64,000 nt of DNA from Bacteroides sp. (lineage in GTDB: Bacteria > Bacteroidota > Bacteroidia > Bacteroidales > Muribaculaceae): assembly GCA_014802445.1 (NCBI GenBank), contig JAAVCF010000010.1:1-64000 (forward strand), given 5' to 3'. The notes beneath the pieces are model-generated. The model was not told the DNA's origin. It saw only the letters and a program-made list of their open reading frames with translations, and ran no database searches. Numbering within the stretch: position 1 is the first letter of the stretch; each line of letters begins with the position of its first letter. The translations under genes were made by a program, and so were the position numbers. Of the stretch, positions 19,018-29,054 are shown piece by piece.

Positions 19018-19908
19018 ATGTCAGCTAACCATAAAGCAGGATTTGTCAACATTGTGGGTAATCCCAATGTGGGCAAGTCAACCCTGATGAATGACCTCGT
19101 AGGCGAGCGTCTGAGCATTATCACCTCAAAGGCTCAGACCACCCGCCACCGTATAATGGGAATTGTAAACACTCCCGAGTATCAGATTGTGTTCTCCGAC
19201 ACCCCCGGCGTTCTCAAGCCCAAATATAAGCTTCAGGAGTCAATGCTGGAGTTCAGCAAGTCGGCCCTTACTGATGCCGATGAGATTCTCTATGTCACCG
19301 ATGTGGTGGAGGACCCCACCAAGAATGCCGACTTCCTTGCCAAGGTGGCTAAGGAAACTGTGCCGGTGCTCCTTGTGATCAACAAGATTGACCTTCTCAA
19401 GGACCAGAGCGAGCTGGAGGCCATCGTGGCACGATGGAAGGAGCTGCTGCCTAACGCAGAGGTGTTCCCCACCTCGGCCAAGGAGCATTTCAATGTCACC
19501 AACCTCATGGCCCGCATTGTGGAGCTCCTGCCCGAAAACGCGCCTTACTACGGCAAGGACGCGCTGACCGACAAGCCTTCACGATTCTTCGTCACCGAAA
19601 TCATCCGCGAGAAAATCCTCACCAACTACGATAAGGAGATTCCTTACTCGGCCGAGGTGATTGTGGAGAAGTTTGACGAGAAGGACGGTGCCATCCACAT
19701 CATGGCCGTCATCTATGTGGAGCGTGACTCTCAGAAGGGTATCCTCATTGGCAAGGCCGGCTCCAAGCTCAAAAAAGTGGGCATCGAAGCGCGCAAGGAC
19801 ATCGAGGCCTTCTTCGGCAAGCGCGTGTTCCTGGAGATGTTTGTCAAGGTGGAGCCCAACTGGCGCAACCGCGATAACAAGCTCAAGGCTTTCGGATATA
19901 TCGAGTAA
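19018..19908 (+). CDS. era: GTPase Era
   Basis: [34 protein letters not shown]-terminal KH domain. Confidence 0.97.
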   Translation: MSANHKAGFVNIVGNPNVGKSTLMNDLVGERLSIITSKAQTTRHRIMGIVNTPEYQIVFSDTPGVLKPKYKLQESMLEFSKSALTDADEILYVTDVVEDPTKNADFLAKVAKETVPVLLVINKIDLLKDQSELEAIVARWKELLPNAEVFPTSAKEHFNVTNLMARIVELLPENAPYYGKDALTDKPSRFFVTEIIREKILTNYDKEIPYSAEVIVEKFDEKDGAIHIMAVIYVERDSQKGILIGKAGSKLKKVGIEARKDIEAFFGKRVFLEMFVKVEPNWRNRDNKLKAFGYIE

Positions 19909-20009
19909 AATTGCTATATTTGCATAATTAAGTGCCTCAGCAGCCGCTCTCTCCTCCCCGGGCCGGAGCTTCGGCGCTTTTCATTCACTCTCAGTAACCA
20001 AGATTCATA

Positions 20010-21326
20010 ATGGGACAATTAGTAGCCATAGTAGGCCGCCCGAATGTGGGAAAGTCTACGCTTTTTAATCGTCTGACGCAGTCGCGCACAGCGATTGTTG
20101 ACGACACCGCCGGCACCACCCGCGATCGCCAGTATGGCAAGGTGGACTGGGGCGGAAAGGAGTTTTCCATCATCGACACCGGCGGATGGGTGGTGAACAG
20201 CGAGGACATCTTTGAAGGCGAAATCAACAAGCAGGTGGAAGCCGCCATTGAGCAGGCTGATGAAATCATGTTTGTGGTTGACGCCATGAACGGCGTCACT
20301 GACCTTGATGACCATGTGGCCGAAATCCTCCGCAAGTCATCAAAGCCCGTGATTCTCGTGGCCAACAAGGTTGACTCCAACGACTGGATGTATAACATTG
20401 CCGACTTTTATAAGCTGGGTCTCGGCGACCCCTGGCCCGTCAGCGCAGTGAGCGGCTTCGGCACCGGCGACCTCCTTGACGAAGTAATCAAGAAGCTCCC
20501 CGAAAAGCCTGATGAGGACGCTCCGGAGGACAATCTCCCCAAATTTGCCATCGTGGGACGTCCTAACGCCGGCAAATCATCCATCATCAACGCCTTTATC
20601 GGCGAGGACCGCCACATTGTCACCGACATTGCCGGCACCACTCGCGATTCAATCTACACGCGCTATAATAAGTTCGGCTTTGACTTCTATCTCGTGGACA
20701 CGGCCGGTATCCGCAAGAAGAACAAGGTTAACGAGGACATTGAATACTACTCTGTTATCCGCTCCATCCGCGCCATCGAGGCCAGTGATGTGTGCATCCT
20801 GATGATTGACGCCACTCGCGGCATTGAAGCTCAGGACCAGGCCATCTTCTCGCTCATTCAGCGCAACAAGAAGGGCCTCGTGGTGTGTGTCAACAAGTGG
20901 GACCTCGTGGAGGACAAGAGCAAGGAGGCCATCCGCCATTTCGAGGATGCCATCCGCTCACGCTTCGCTCCGTTCACTGATTTCCCCATCATCTTCACCT
21001 CGGCGCTCACCAAGCAGCGAATCTACAAGGTGCTCGAAACCTCCGTGGAGGTTTATCAGAACCGCTGCCGCACCATCCCCACATCGCAGCTCAACACTGT
21101 GATGCTCGAAGCCATCGCCGCTTATCCCCCTCCCGCCAACAAGGGCAAGTACATCAAAATCAAGTATGTCACCATGCTTAAAGGTGCGCCCGTGCCAACG
21201 TTTATCTTCTTCTGCAATCTCCCTCAGTGGGTCAAGGAGCCTTACCGCCGCTATCTTGAAAACAAGATTCGCGAAAACTGGGACTTCAAAGGCACCCCAA
21301 TTCAGGTGTTCATGCGCGAGAAGTAA
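20010..21326 (+). CDS. der: Ribosome biogenesis GTPase Der
   Basis: Two G domains: [15 protein letters not shown] and [14 protein letters not shown]. Confidence 0.97.
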   Translation: MGQLVAIVGRPNVGKSTLFNRLTQSRTAIVDDTAGTTRDRQYGKVDWGGKEFSIIDTGGWVVNSEDIFEGEINKQVEAAIEQADEIMFVVDAMNGVTDLDDHVAEILRKSSKPVILVANKVDSNDWMYNIADFYKLGLGDPWPVSAVSGFGTGDLLDEVIKKLPEKPDEDAPEDNLPKFAIVGRPNAGKSSIINAFIGEDRHIVTDIAGTTRDSIYTRYNKFGFDFYLVDTAGIRKKNKVNEDIEYYSVIRSIRAIEASDVCILMIDATRGIEAQDQAIFSLIQRNKKGLVVCVNKWDLVEDKSKEAIRHFEDAIRSRFAPFTDFPIIFTSALTKQRIYKVLETSVEVYQNRCRTIPTSQLNTVMLEAIAAYPPPANKGKYIKIKYVTMLKGAPVPTFIFFCNLPQWVKEPYRRYLENKIRENWDFKGTPIQVFMREK

Positions 21327-21353
21327 TCACTCCGTCATCTTATAACCCTATAA

Positions 21354-21397
21354 TGCAGCCCGACGGCTCCCCTGAGGATCAGGAAGCCGCCGGGCTG
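21354..21397. terminator. Bidirectional terminator-like hairpin between der and the ThrE-like gene
   Basis: GCAGCCCGACGGCT ... AGCCGCCGGGCTGC between convergent genes. Confidence 0.7.
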
Positions 21398-21414
21398 CGT
21401 TGTTTCACAGTGAG

Positions 21415-21900
21415 TCAACCCTTGGTGGCGGTGTAGGTGAGGCGCTTGAACACCAGCGCCGGAATCATCTGCCCGATGACCATGCAGAGAATCACAAACA
21501 CACAGGTCACGAAGTTTGACTGACACACATAGAAGTAATGTGAGAACTCCTGCTCCGAGGCGGCCGAGAGCGCCATCACGAAGCCCTGCATCGAACGGTA
21601 GGCATAGATGCCCGGAATCATAGGCAGCAACGCCGGGTAAGAAAACGTTTCCGGCGGACATTTGAGCCGGGGGCCTATCACCACAGCCAGCACTCCCACC
21701 ACGAGGGCACCCGCCAGCGATGCCGGGACGATGCCGGCAGGGGTGAACGTCATCAGGCAATAACGCGTCACGTGGCCAAGCGCGGCAATCAGCCCGCACC
21801 ATTTCAGCGCCACGCGCGGAGGATTGCTCACGGCGCTGAAGCCTATGGCAGCCAGGGCCGAGAAAAAGCCGTCGCTCAGGATGTCCCAGATTATGCTCAT
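21415..21900 (-). CDS. Threonine/serine exporter family, C-terminal half protein (ThrE_2-like)
   Basis: Small hydrophobic protein with SYPALLPMIPGIYAYRSM; 4-nt overlap with the next gene. Confidence 0.8.
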   Translation of the reverse strand: MSIIWDILSDGFFSALAAIGFSAVSNPPRVALKWCGLIAALGHVTRYCLMTFTPAGIVPASLAGALVVGVLAVVIGPRLKCPPETFSYPALLPMIPGIYAYRSMQGFVMALSAASEQEFSHYFYVCQSNFVTCVFVILCMVIGQMIPALVFKRLTYTATKG

Positions 21901-22706
21901 AGTCCCACCATTCCAAGGTTCATGATTAGCAGAGTGGCCGTGAGCCCGAGGGCAATGCAGGCCGTGATCATCGCCGCATGCAGAAAGCGCCCCACGGCGC
22001 AGAGATAGTGGCCCGTGATGAGGTCGTTGACGCTATTGATATATGGGATGCCGGGGATGAGATAAAGCACGCTCGTGCCCAGCGCCACGTCAGGTGTGGT
22101 GGTGAGGGAGAAAAGGTAGCCCCCGGAGGCGGTGACAGCCGAGATGAAGGCACACACAAGCACCGTAAACAGCAGTCCGTTGCGGCCTTCGAGCATCAGC
22201 TTCTTGATGGTGTAGCCCAGACAGGTGGCGGCGGCCACAATCAGCATTGCCGCAGGGTCACCGCCGAACAGACGGCAGAATGAGGCGTTGGCAAGCGTCA
22301 CCACTCCCATCACCTTCCACTTGTTGAGCGGCTTGGTGCGCATGATGCGGTCAAACATCGGACACGCGTCCTCAAGGCTTACCTTGCGCTCGGCAACCTT
22401 CCAGCTGAGCTTGCTCAGCAGTGTGTTGAGGTTATAGCTCACCGGCATGAGGTCAATGGGGCGCGACAGCTGGCAGGTGCAGCCGGTTTGATAGTCAGTC
22501 ACTGACACGTCAATGTGGGCCGGCAGGATGATGATGTCGACCGTTGCGTCGGCCACAGCGGCCATCCTGCGGATGTTCTTGACAATTCGCTCGCCCGTGG
22601 CGCCACAGCCGAGCATGGCCGACGCATAGCGGGCCAGAAAGCGGCAGAGTGGCCTGAGGCGTTGCTCCACCAGGGCGGGATCAGTCGTCGCAGTCGTCAC
22701 ATTCAT
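21897..22706 (-). CDS. Threonine/serine exporter family, N-terminal half protein (ThrE/DUF1212-like)
   Basis: MNVTTATTDPALVEQ...YASAMLGCGATGERIVKNIRRMA; SVLYLIPGIPYINSVNDLITGHY. Confidence 0.85.
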   Translation of the reverse strand: MNVTTATTDPALVEQRLRPLCRFLARYASAMLGCGATGERIVKNIRRMAAVADATVDIIILPAHIDVSVTDYQTGCTCQLSRPIDLMPVSYNLNTLLSKLSWKVAERKVSLEDACPMFDRIMRTKPLNKWKVMGVVTLANASFCRLFGGDPAAMLIVAAATCLGYTIKKLMLEGRNGLLFTVLVCAFISAVTASGGYLFSLTTTPDVALGTSVLYLIPGIPYINSVNDLITGHYLCAVGRFLHAAMITACIALGLTATLLIMNLGMVGL

Positions 22707-22863
22707 CTTTGACAATAGGAATAGGGTCGGAATCCATTTCAATGAACCGGCAATGGCGGGTGCCGAGCGATTTCTCGCCTCTGAACAGCAGCGCCAGCAC
22801 CACCGACACCACTGCACCCCCGACGATAATGAACCATATGACGCGGGCGGTCAGCATAATCAA
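22681..22863 (-). CDS. Small membrane protein with acidic C-terminus
   Basis: One TM helix then ...VKDECDDCDD; overlaps the ThrE-like start by 26 nt on the same strand. Confidence 0.45.
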   Translation of the reverse strand: MIMLTARVIWFIIVGGAVVSVVLALLFRGEKSLGTRHCRFIEMDSDPIPIVKDECDDCDD

Positions 22864-22954
22864 TGCAAAGTGTTAAAAAATAATCTTTATGACTATAACA
22901 CGCGTAAGCTTTGACTTGTTGCCGCCGCCCTCGCCGGAGGTGTGTGGGGAACGG

Positions 22955-23248
22955 TCAGATTGTTTCGGTGACGGGCCATGCAAAGGCGCGCAGGCCGAGG
23001 CGCGGGGCCTCTTCGTCCATTGCCCGCAGGGCGTCCATGACGCTGCGCAGGCGGCTGTCATCAACCACGGTGATGATGGCCGAGTTCATTGACGGCCAGG
23101 CGTGTGAGCCGTAGTGGGGCTCGCCGGTGCGGCTGCCGCGCCCTTTCACATTGTCAAGGGCCGTGAAGCCGCGGCATGACATGCGTTCGAGCATGGTTAC
23201 TATCCGCTCGTAATGAGCCTGGTCAAAGGTTATCAGTATGCTGTGCAC
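22955..23248 (-). CDS. PII-like/ferredoxin-like small protein next to an RND operon
   Basis: GTG start: MHSILITFDQAHYERIVTMLERMSCRGFTALDNVKGRGSRTGEPHYGSHAWPSMNSAIITVV; fold assigned by pattern only. Confidence 0.65.
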   Translation of the reverse strand: MHSILITFDQAHYERIVTMLERMSCRGFTALDNVKGRGSRTGEPHYGSHAWPSMNSAIITVVDDSRLRSVMDALRAMDEEAPRLGLRAFAWPVTETI

Positions 23249-23288
23249 GGATGAGGGATTGTTAAAGTGGATGATTGGATTATGATGG

Positions 23289-26200
23289 TCACTTGGTGCC
23301 TGCTGCCTGCTTCTTGCGAAGGTCACGGCGAGTGCGGCGGATGCCGTTGTAGGCGAAGATACAGTAGAGTGCCGGGACAAAGAGCAGGGTCAGGATGGTG
23401 GAGAAGGTCAGACCGCCGATTACGGCCACGCCCATCGGGCGCCACATCTCCGCTCCCTGACCTGAGCCCACGGCCATAGGCACCATGCCCAGGATGGTGG
23501 TCAGCGAGGTCATCAACACGGGGCGCAGACGGCTCATGCCGCCAAGCACCACTGACTGGCGAATCGACAGGCCGCGCTCGCGGTTGAGCGTGATATAGTC
23601 GATAAGCACGATGCCGTTCTTCACCACGATGCCTATGAGCATGATGGCGCCGATCATACTCATCACGTTGAGCGTGTGGCCCGTGAGATAGAGGATGATA
23701 AACACGCCGGAGAAGGCGAAGAGCAGCGAGGTCATGATGATGGCCGGATAGGTGTAGCTCTCAAACTGTGCGGCCATAACAATGTAAACGAGGATGATAA
23801 TCAGCACGGCAAGCGTCAGAAGGTCACGGAACGAATCCTGCTGGTCCTCATAGGAGCCGGCCAGCTCAATATTGATGCCTACGGGAATATCCATCTTGTC
23901 AATTCCGGCGAGTGCATGCTCAACAACTTCGCTCATAGGCACACCGTCGACGGTGGTTGACACGGTGACGATGCGCTCGCGGTCCTTGCGCTCGATGGTG
24001 GGAGGGGTGAAGCGTTCCACCACAGTGCCCACGTCGCGCACTCTCACGGCCTGGCCGCCGGTGCCGTAAAGCATGATGTTCTCAATGTCAGAGATGGAGG
24101 TGCGCTTGTCAGGGTCATACATCACCTTGATGTCATACTCCTCACCGTCCTCGCGGAACTGGCTTGACAGGCTACCGTTGATGCGGTTGCGCAGGGCATT
24201 GGCCGCCGTAGTGAGATTCAGACCATAGAGGGCCAGCTTCTCGCGGTCAAAATCAACCTGGTATTCAGGTTGATAGTCGGCGCGCGAGATGGTCACGTCG
24301 GCGGTGCCTTTGATTCCTTCAAGGAGCTTCACAAGGTCAGCAGCGGCTTTGTCGGTCTCGTCGAAGTTATAACCGTAGATTTCAAAGTCAATGGTCTGCT
24401 GGCCACCCATACCGCCGCCGCGCATGCCTCCCACCATCACCATAGCCTTCTTGAACTCGGGATGATGCTTGATGTCCTCACGCATCATGGCTGCTATATC
24501 CACGATGCCGCGGGAGCGTTCACCGGGGTCAGTGAGGCGGATGTTCATTGACACGATGTGGGGGCCGTTGTCCTGAAGCGAGGCATAGGTGTTGTCGCTC
24601 GATGCCTGACCGGTGGTGTAGTTGATAGTCTGGATTTCAGGATACTTCTCGCGGAACTCTTCTGTGAGGCGCTGAGCCGCTTCCTGAGCAATCTCCACTC
24701 TCGTGCCTATGGGCATCTCGAGGTTCACGCCCAGGCGGCCGTCGTCGGCCGTGGGGAAGAATTCGGTGCCCACACCGCTCACAAGCAGCAGTGATGCCGC
24801 AAAGATTACCATACAGGTGATGATGGTGGTGGGTTTGTGGGCCACAACCAGGCGCAGCAGGCGGCCATACACGCGGTCAAGCCAGTCAAGAGCATTATTG
24901 ATGGGGGTGAACAGAACAGTGTAGACCTTGCCGTGCTTCACTCCGCGACGCAGCAGCAGCGAGCAGAGCATCGGGGTGAGCGACAGGGCGCAGGTGGTGG
25001 AGATAATCATCATGATGGTCACCATCCAGCCAAGCTGGCGGAAGAGCACACCGGTCATGCCTGTGACGAGGGTCAGCGGGAAGAACACGGCTATAAGGGT
25101 CAGCGTGGAGGCGATAACGGAGATGGCCACCTCATTGGTGCCATGCACCGCAGCCTGCTTCGGGTCACTGCCGCGCTCAATGTGGGATGTCACGTTTTCA
25201 AGCACCACAATCGCATCGTCCACCACCATACCGATGGAGATTGACAGCGCCGAGAGCGAGATGATGTTGATGGTGTTGCCCGTGATGGCCAGGTAGATGA
25301 ACGAGGCTATAAGCGACAGAGGGATGGTGATGACAATAATCAGCGTGGCGCGCCAGCGGCCCAGGAAGCCGAACACCACGATGACCACAAACAGCAGCGC
25401 ATAGGCCACCGTCTCAACCAGTGAGTCGATAGTGTTGCGGATGTTGTCGCTGGTGTCGACAATCACACCCAGCTTCACGTCGCTCGGCAGGCGCTTCTGT
25501 AGCGAGGGGAGCATCTGGAGCACCTTGTTGGAGATTTCCACCGAGTTGGCGCCGCTCTGCTTCTGCACGATAATCATGGCGCCCTGACGGCCGTTGTTGT
25601 AGGTTTGCTGGGCGCGCTCTTCAAGCGAGTCGTCAATGCGGGCCACATCGCTGAGCTTCACATTCTTGCCCTGAAAGGAGCCCACGATGATGTTGCCCAT
25701 GTCGGCGCTTTCGGTAAACTCGCCCTGCACGCGCAGCGCATACGTGTCGCTACCGATGTCAAAGGAGCCGCCGGGCACATTGCGGTTCTCAGCCGCAACG
25801 ATGGCCGAGATGGTCTCCACCGAGAGATTGTAAGCCTCAAGGCGCTGGGGGTCAACATAGATGTGAATCTCGCGCTTGGGCGCGCCGGAGATTGACACCG
25901 AACCAACGCCGCTGATGCGGGCAAGGGGGTTGGCCACCGCATCGTCAAGAATCTTGTAGAGGCCGGGCATGGATTCATCGGCCTGCACAGAGAGCATGAC
26001 GATGGGAATCATGTCGGACGAGAATTTGAAGATGATGGGCGTCTCGGCATTGTCAGGGAGCATGCTGCTCACCATGTCGAGCTTATCGCGCACATCGTTG
26101 GTCAGCACGTCAATGTCCTTGCCATATTCAAACTCCAGAGTAATCACCGAGATGTTCTCGCGGCTCTTGCTGGTTATGTGCTTGAGGTCATTGACGGCGT

Positions 26201-26414
26201 TAAGGGCGTTTTCAAGGGGGCGGGTCACGTTCTGCTCAATGTCCGCCGCCGACGCTCCCGCATAGGTGGTCATGACCATGATGGTGTTGGTCTCCACGTC
26301 GGGATAAAGGTCGATGGGAAGCTTCGAGAGCGAGAACAAGCCGAGGATGGCCACTGCCACATAGCAGAGGGTGGTCATCACCGGGCGGCGTACTGCTGAT
26401 GCGTAAAGGCTCAT
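23289..26414 (-). CDS. RND efflux permease (AcrB/HAE1-like)
   Basis: 1041 aa; YPDVETNTIMVMTTYAGASAADIEQNVTRPLE; IGMVVDDAIVVLENV. Confidence 0.95.
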   Translation of the reverse strand: MSLYASAVRRPVMTTLCYVAVAILGLFSLSKLPIDLYPDVETNTIMVMTTYAGASAADIEQNVTRPLENALNAVNDLKHITSKSRENISVITLEFEYGKDIDVLTNDVRDKLDMVSSMLPDNAETPIIFKFSSDMIPIVMLSVQADESMPGLYKILDDAVANPLARISGVGSVSISGAPKREIHIYVDPQRLEAYNLSVETISAIVAAENRNVPGGSFDIGSDTYALRVQGEFTESADMGNIIVGSFQGKNVKLSDVARIDDSLEERAQQTYNNGRQGAMIIVQKQSGANSVEISNKVLQMLPSLQKRLPSDVKLGVIVDTSDNIRNTIDSLVETVAYALLFVVIVVFGFLGRWRATLIIVITIPLSLIASFIYLAITGNTINIISLSALSISIGMVVDDAIVVLENVTSHIERGSDPKQAAVHGTNEVAISVIASTLTLIAVFFPLTLVTGMTGVLFRQLGWMVTIMMIISTTCALSLTPMLCSLLLRRGVKHGKVYTVLFTPINNALDWLDRVYGRLLRLVVAHKPTTIITCMVIFAASLLLVSGVGTEFFPTADDGRLGVNLEMPIGTRVEIAQEAAQRLTEEFREKYPEIQTINYTTGQASSDNTYASLQDNGPHIVSMNIRLTDPGERSRGIVDIAAMMREDIKHHPEFKKAMVMVGGMRGGGMGGQQTIDFEIYGYNFDETDKAAADLVKLLEGIKGTADVTISRADYQPEYQVDFDREKLALYGLNLTTAANALRNRINGSLSSQFREDGEEYDIKVMYDPDKRTSISDIENIMLYGTGGQAVRVRDVGTVVERFTPPTIERKDRERIVTVSTTVDGVPMSEVVEHALAGIDKMDIPVGINIELAGSYEDQQDSFRDLLTLAVLIIILVYIVMAAQFESYTYPAIIMTSLLFAFSGVFIILYLTGHTLNVMSMIGAIMLIGIVVKNGIVLIDYITLNRERGLSIRQSVVLGGMSRLRPVLMTSLTTILGMVPMAVGSGQGAEMWRPMGVAVIGGLTFSTILTLLFVPALYCIFAYNGIRRTRRDLRKKQAAGTK

Positions 26415-27457
26415 TTCTTATTGTTTGAGGGGGTTACGAGCTCCACACGCGCACCGTCGCTCAGACGGTTCTGGCCTGTGATGACCACAGAGTCACCGTC
26501 GGCCACGCCTGAGATAATCTCATAGGCGTTGTCAAGACGGCGGCCAAGCTCCACTTTATTATAGCTTACGGTGCCGTTGCGATACACGTAGACATATTTG
26601 TTGCCCGAACCTGACATCTTCACCACGGCGCGGTCAGGCACCACCACATGGTTGGCTGTGCCATAGCCGGTGTGGACGCGGGCAAACATGCCGGGGAGCA
26701 CTTCGCCGCCGGGATTGTCAATGGTGATTTCAACGGTGAAAGTGCGGCTCTGTGAGTCAACAACGGGGTGCACCAGGTGGACACGTCCGGTGAACTCGCG
26801 GTCAGGATAGGAGTCAAAGGTGATTTTGACGGGCATGTTGCGGTTCACTTTGCTGAAATCAGTCTCGGAGATGTCAACCACCACCTTCACCGGGTTAACC
26901 TGCTCCACGGTGAGGATGGGCAGTGCGCCGGTCATATCGCCCGGATCATAGTTGCGCGCGGTGACCACGCCTGATATTGGGGCCGTAAGAATGGTGTTTT
27001 CCACCATGTTGGCATAGTTGCGTTCGGCAGCGTCAAGCTCGGCCTTGAGATTGTCAACCTGCTGCTGGGTGCCGGCGCCGATTTCCAGAAGCTTGAGGGC
27101 GCGGTCATACTCGCGGCGCGAGTTGTCAAGACGCACCTTGAGCTGGTCAATGTTGACATTGTCAAGCACCACAAGGCGCTGGCCGGCTTTCACCTGTGAG
27201 CCCACATCCACAAGAATCTGCTTGATGCGGTTAGGGGTGGAGCTGGAGATGTTGTTGGTCTTGAAGGCCTCGACGGTGGCGGTGTAGTTGCCGGTCTGTT
27301 CCACATCCTGTGAGTGGACGGCGCTCACCTCCACACGGGGAAGGTCGTCGCTGTCGGCTTTCGTTTTGGTGTCGTCGGCTGATTTGTCTGACGAGCATGC
27401 GGCGAGGATGCAGGTGGCGAAAGAGCCTGCCGCCATGGCAAAGTGTCTGAGTTTCAT
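26411..27457 (-). CDS. RND periplasmic adaptor (MFP)
   Basis: Lipoprotein signal; ENTILTAPISGVVTARNYDPGDM; VVPDRAVV. Confidence 0.93.
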   Translation of the reverse strand: MKLRHFAMAAGSFATCILAACSSDKSADDTKTKADSDDLPRVEVSAVHSQDVEQTGNYTATVEAFKTNNISSSTPNRIKQILVDVGSQVKAGQRLVVLDNVNIDQLKVRLDNSRREYDRALKLLEIGAGTQQQVDNLKAELDAAERNYANMVENTILTAPISGVVTARNYDPGDMTGALPILTVEQVNPVKVVVDISETDFSKVNRNMPVKITFDSYPDREFTGRVHLVHPVVDSQSRTFTVEITIDNPGGEVLPGMFARVHTGYGTANHVVVPDRAVVKMSGSGNKYVYVYRNGTVSYNKVELGRRLDNAYEIISGVADGDSVVITGQNRLSDGARVELVTPSNNKK

Positions 27458-28899
27458 CGTGCGGGGGTGTAGGGGGTTAAGTCAAAGGTGCCGAGCATGA
27501 GTTCGAGGTCGCCCGTGGCCACCAGATAGTTATAGATTGCTTGATAGTAGGAGAGGCGCGAGCGGGTCAGGGCCAGCTCGGCGTCGCGCAGGTCGAGATA
27601 ACTTGCGGCGCCAATGTCAAATGACTGTCGGGCAATGCCGTAGGCGGTGTCGGCCTGGCGCACGCTCTCTGAGCATGACTCAATCTGGCGCACATTGGTG
27701 TTGATGTTGTCAATGGCCAGGTCCACCTGCATGTTGATGGCGCGGGTGAGGTCGGCGCGGCGCCATTTCATCTCGTCAACCTGAATCTTGGCCTGCTTGG
27801 TGGCATAGACGTTGTGAACGTCAATCAGGGGGATTGACAGCGTCAGGCCAATCATCGAGTAAGGGTTCCAGCGGAAGTTCTTGAAGGGGGAGCCGTCGCT
27901 TGATGAGGTCCAGTTGTAGTTGGCCGAGAGCGCCAGAGTGGGCAGGAAGGCCGCTTTCTGGATGGCGAGGCTGCGTTCAAGCATGGAGGTTGAAATGTCC
28001 AGCTGGCGCAGCTCGCTGTTGCCTGAGATGTCGCGGTGAGCTTCGGCAAGGATGGCCTGATGATACATTGCGTCCTGATAGTCTGACAGTCCCTTGTCAG
28101 GCGTAATCTCCACATCGGCCGGGTCGATACCCATGAGCACGGCAAGCTGCAGGCGCGCCTGGCGGATGGCCACTTCGGCCTGGGCCAGCTCGGGCTCTAT
28201 GTTCTTGACGGCCACCGAGGTGCGCAGCACATCGTATTGCGATGCCGTGCCCAGCGCATACTGCTTCTCATAGATTTCAGCGGTGAGGCGGGCCATGTCG
28301 AGATTCTCGGCGATGGTGCGGCGTGAGTCAATGGTGAGCAGCAGGGTGTACCATGCCGACTTCACCTGGTTAACCAGCGATAAGCGGGATGACCGGGCCG
28401 TTTCCACTGATTGAAGAATCTGGCTGTCACTGAGCTTGAGCGACTGCCACAGCTGGGGCGCTATCAGCGGCATGGAGGCATTGAAGCCCACTGACCAGCT
28501 GTTGTCAAGGCCCATCTTGATGCCGTCGTCCTTCTTTGACGATGAAGCACGCGAGGCCGCCTCATCTGCCGTGTCACCGTCGCCTCCGGCAGAAGCTCCA
28601 CCTCCCATGGCGCCCATGTCGAAGTTCATATACATGGTTTGCTTGGCGAGCATGCGGGTGTAGGTCGCGCCGAAGTTAACCACCGGGAACAGCTGCGCAA
28701 GGGTTTCTTTGCGCGAATAGTCGGTGCGCTCTATCTCCATATCGGCCACTATCACCGTGGGGTTCTGGCTGAGAGCTATTTCAATGCACCTGTCAAGCGA
28801 CATCACCGCCTGTACGGGAGTGGTGGCGAGTGTGTCGGCCTGTTGTGGCGCCGACGATGCCATCGTGGCGGCCAAAGCAATGTGATATATCGGGTTCAT
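27454..28899 (-). CDS. TolC family outer membrane protein
   Basis: MSLDRCIEIALSQNPTVIVADMEIERTDYSRKETLAQLFPVVNFGATY; start placed at ATG MNPIYH because the ORF-track GTG overlaps the -7 box. Confidence 0.9.
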   Translation of the reverse strand: MNPIYHIALAATMASSAPQQADTLATTPVQAVMSLDRCIEIALSQNPTVIVADMEIERTDYSRKETLAQLFPVVNFGATYTRMLAKQTMYMNFDMGAMGGGASAGGDGDTADEAASRASSSKKDDGIKMGLDNSWSVGFNASMPLIAPQLWQSLKLSDSQILQSVETARSSRLSLVNQVKSAWYTLLLTIDSRRTIAENLDMARLTAEIYEKQYALGTASQYDVLRTSVAVKNIEPELAQAEVAIRQARLQLAVLMGIDPADVEITPDKGLSDYQDAMYHQAILAEAHRDISGNSELRQLDISTSMLERSLAIQKAAFLPTLALSANYNWTSSSDGSPFKNFRWNPYSMIGLTLSIPLIDVHNVYATKQAKIQVDEMKWRRADLTRAINMQVDLAIDNINTNVRQIESCSESVRQADTAYGIARQSFDIGAASYLDLRDAELALTRSRLSYYQAIYNYLVATGDLELMLGTFDLTPYTPAR

Positions 28900-28989
28900 T
28901 AACCACAAAATTAGGCATTATCGGCGAATGTGGAGCTAATAATTAACACTATTGACCAGCAGAAGCGCCAAACAAGCAAATTTTTCCAT

Positions 28990-29035
28990 AATAGGCGGCA
29001 AGCCCCGCCTCGGAGAGTCCGGGGCGGGGCCTGAT
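28990..29035 (-). terminator. GC-rich hairpin downstream of the GH57 gene
   Basis: GCCCCGCC tcggagagtcc GGGGCGGGGC; no clear T-tract. Confidence 0.5.
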
Positions 29036-29054
29036 AATGAGGGGTGTGGGCCGC

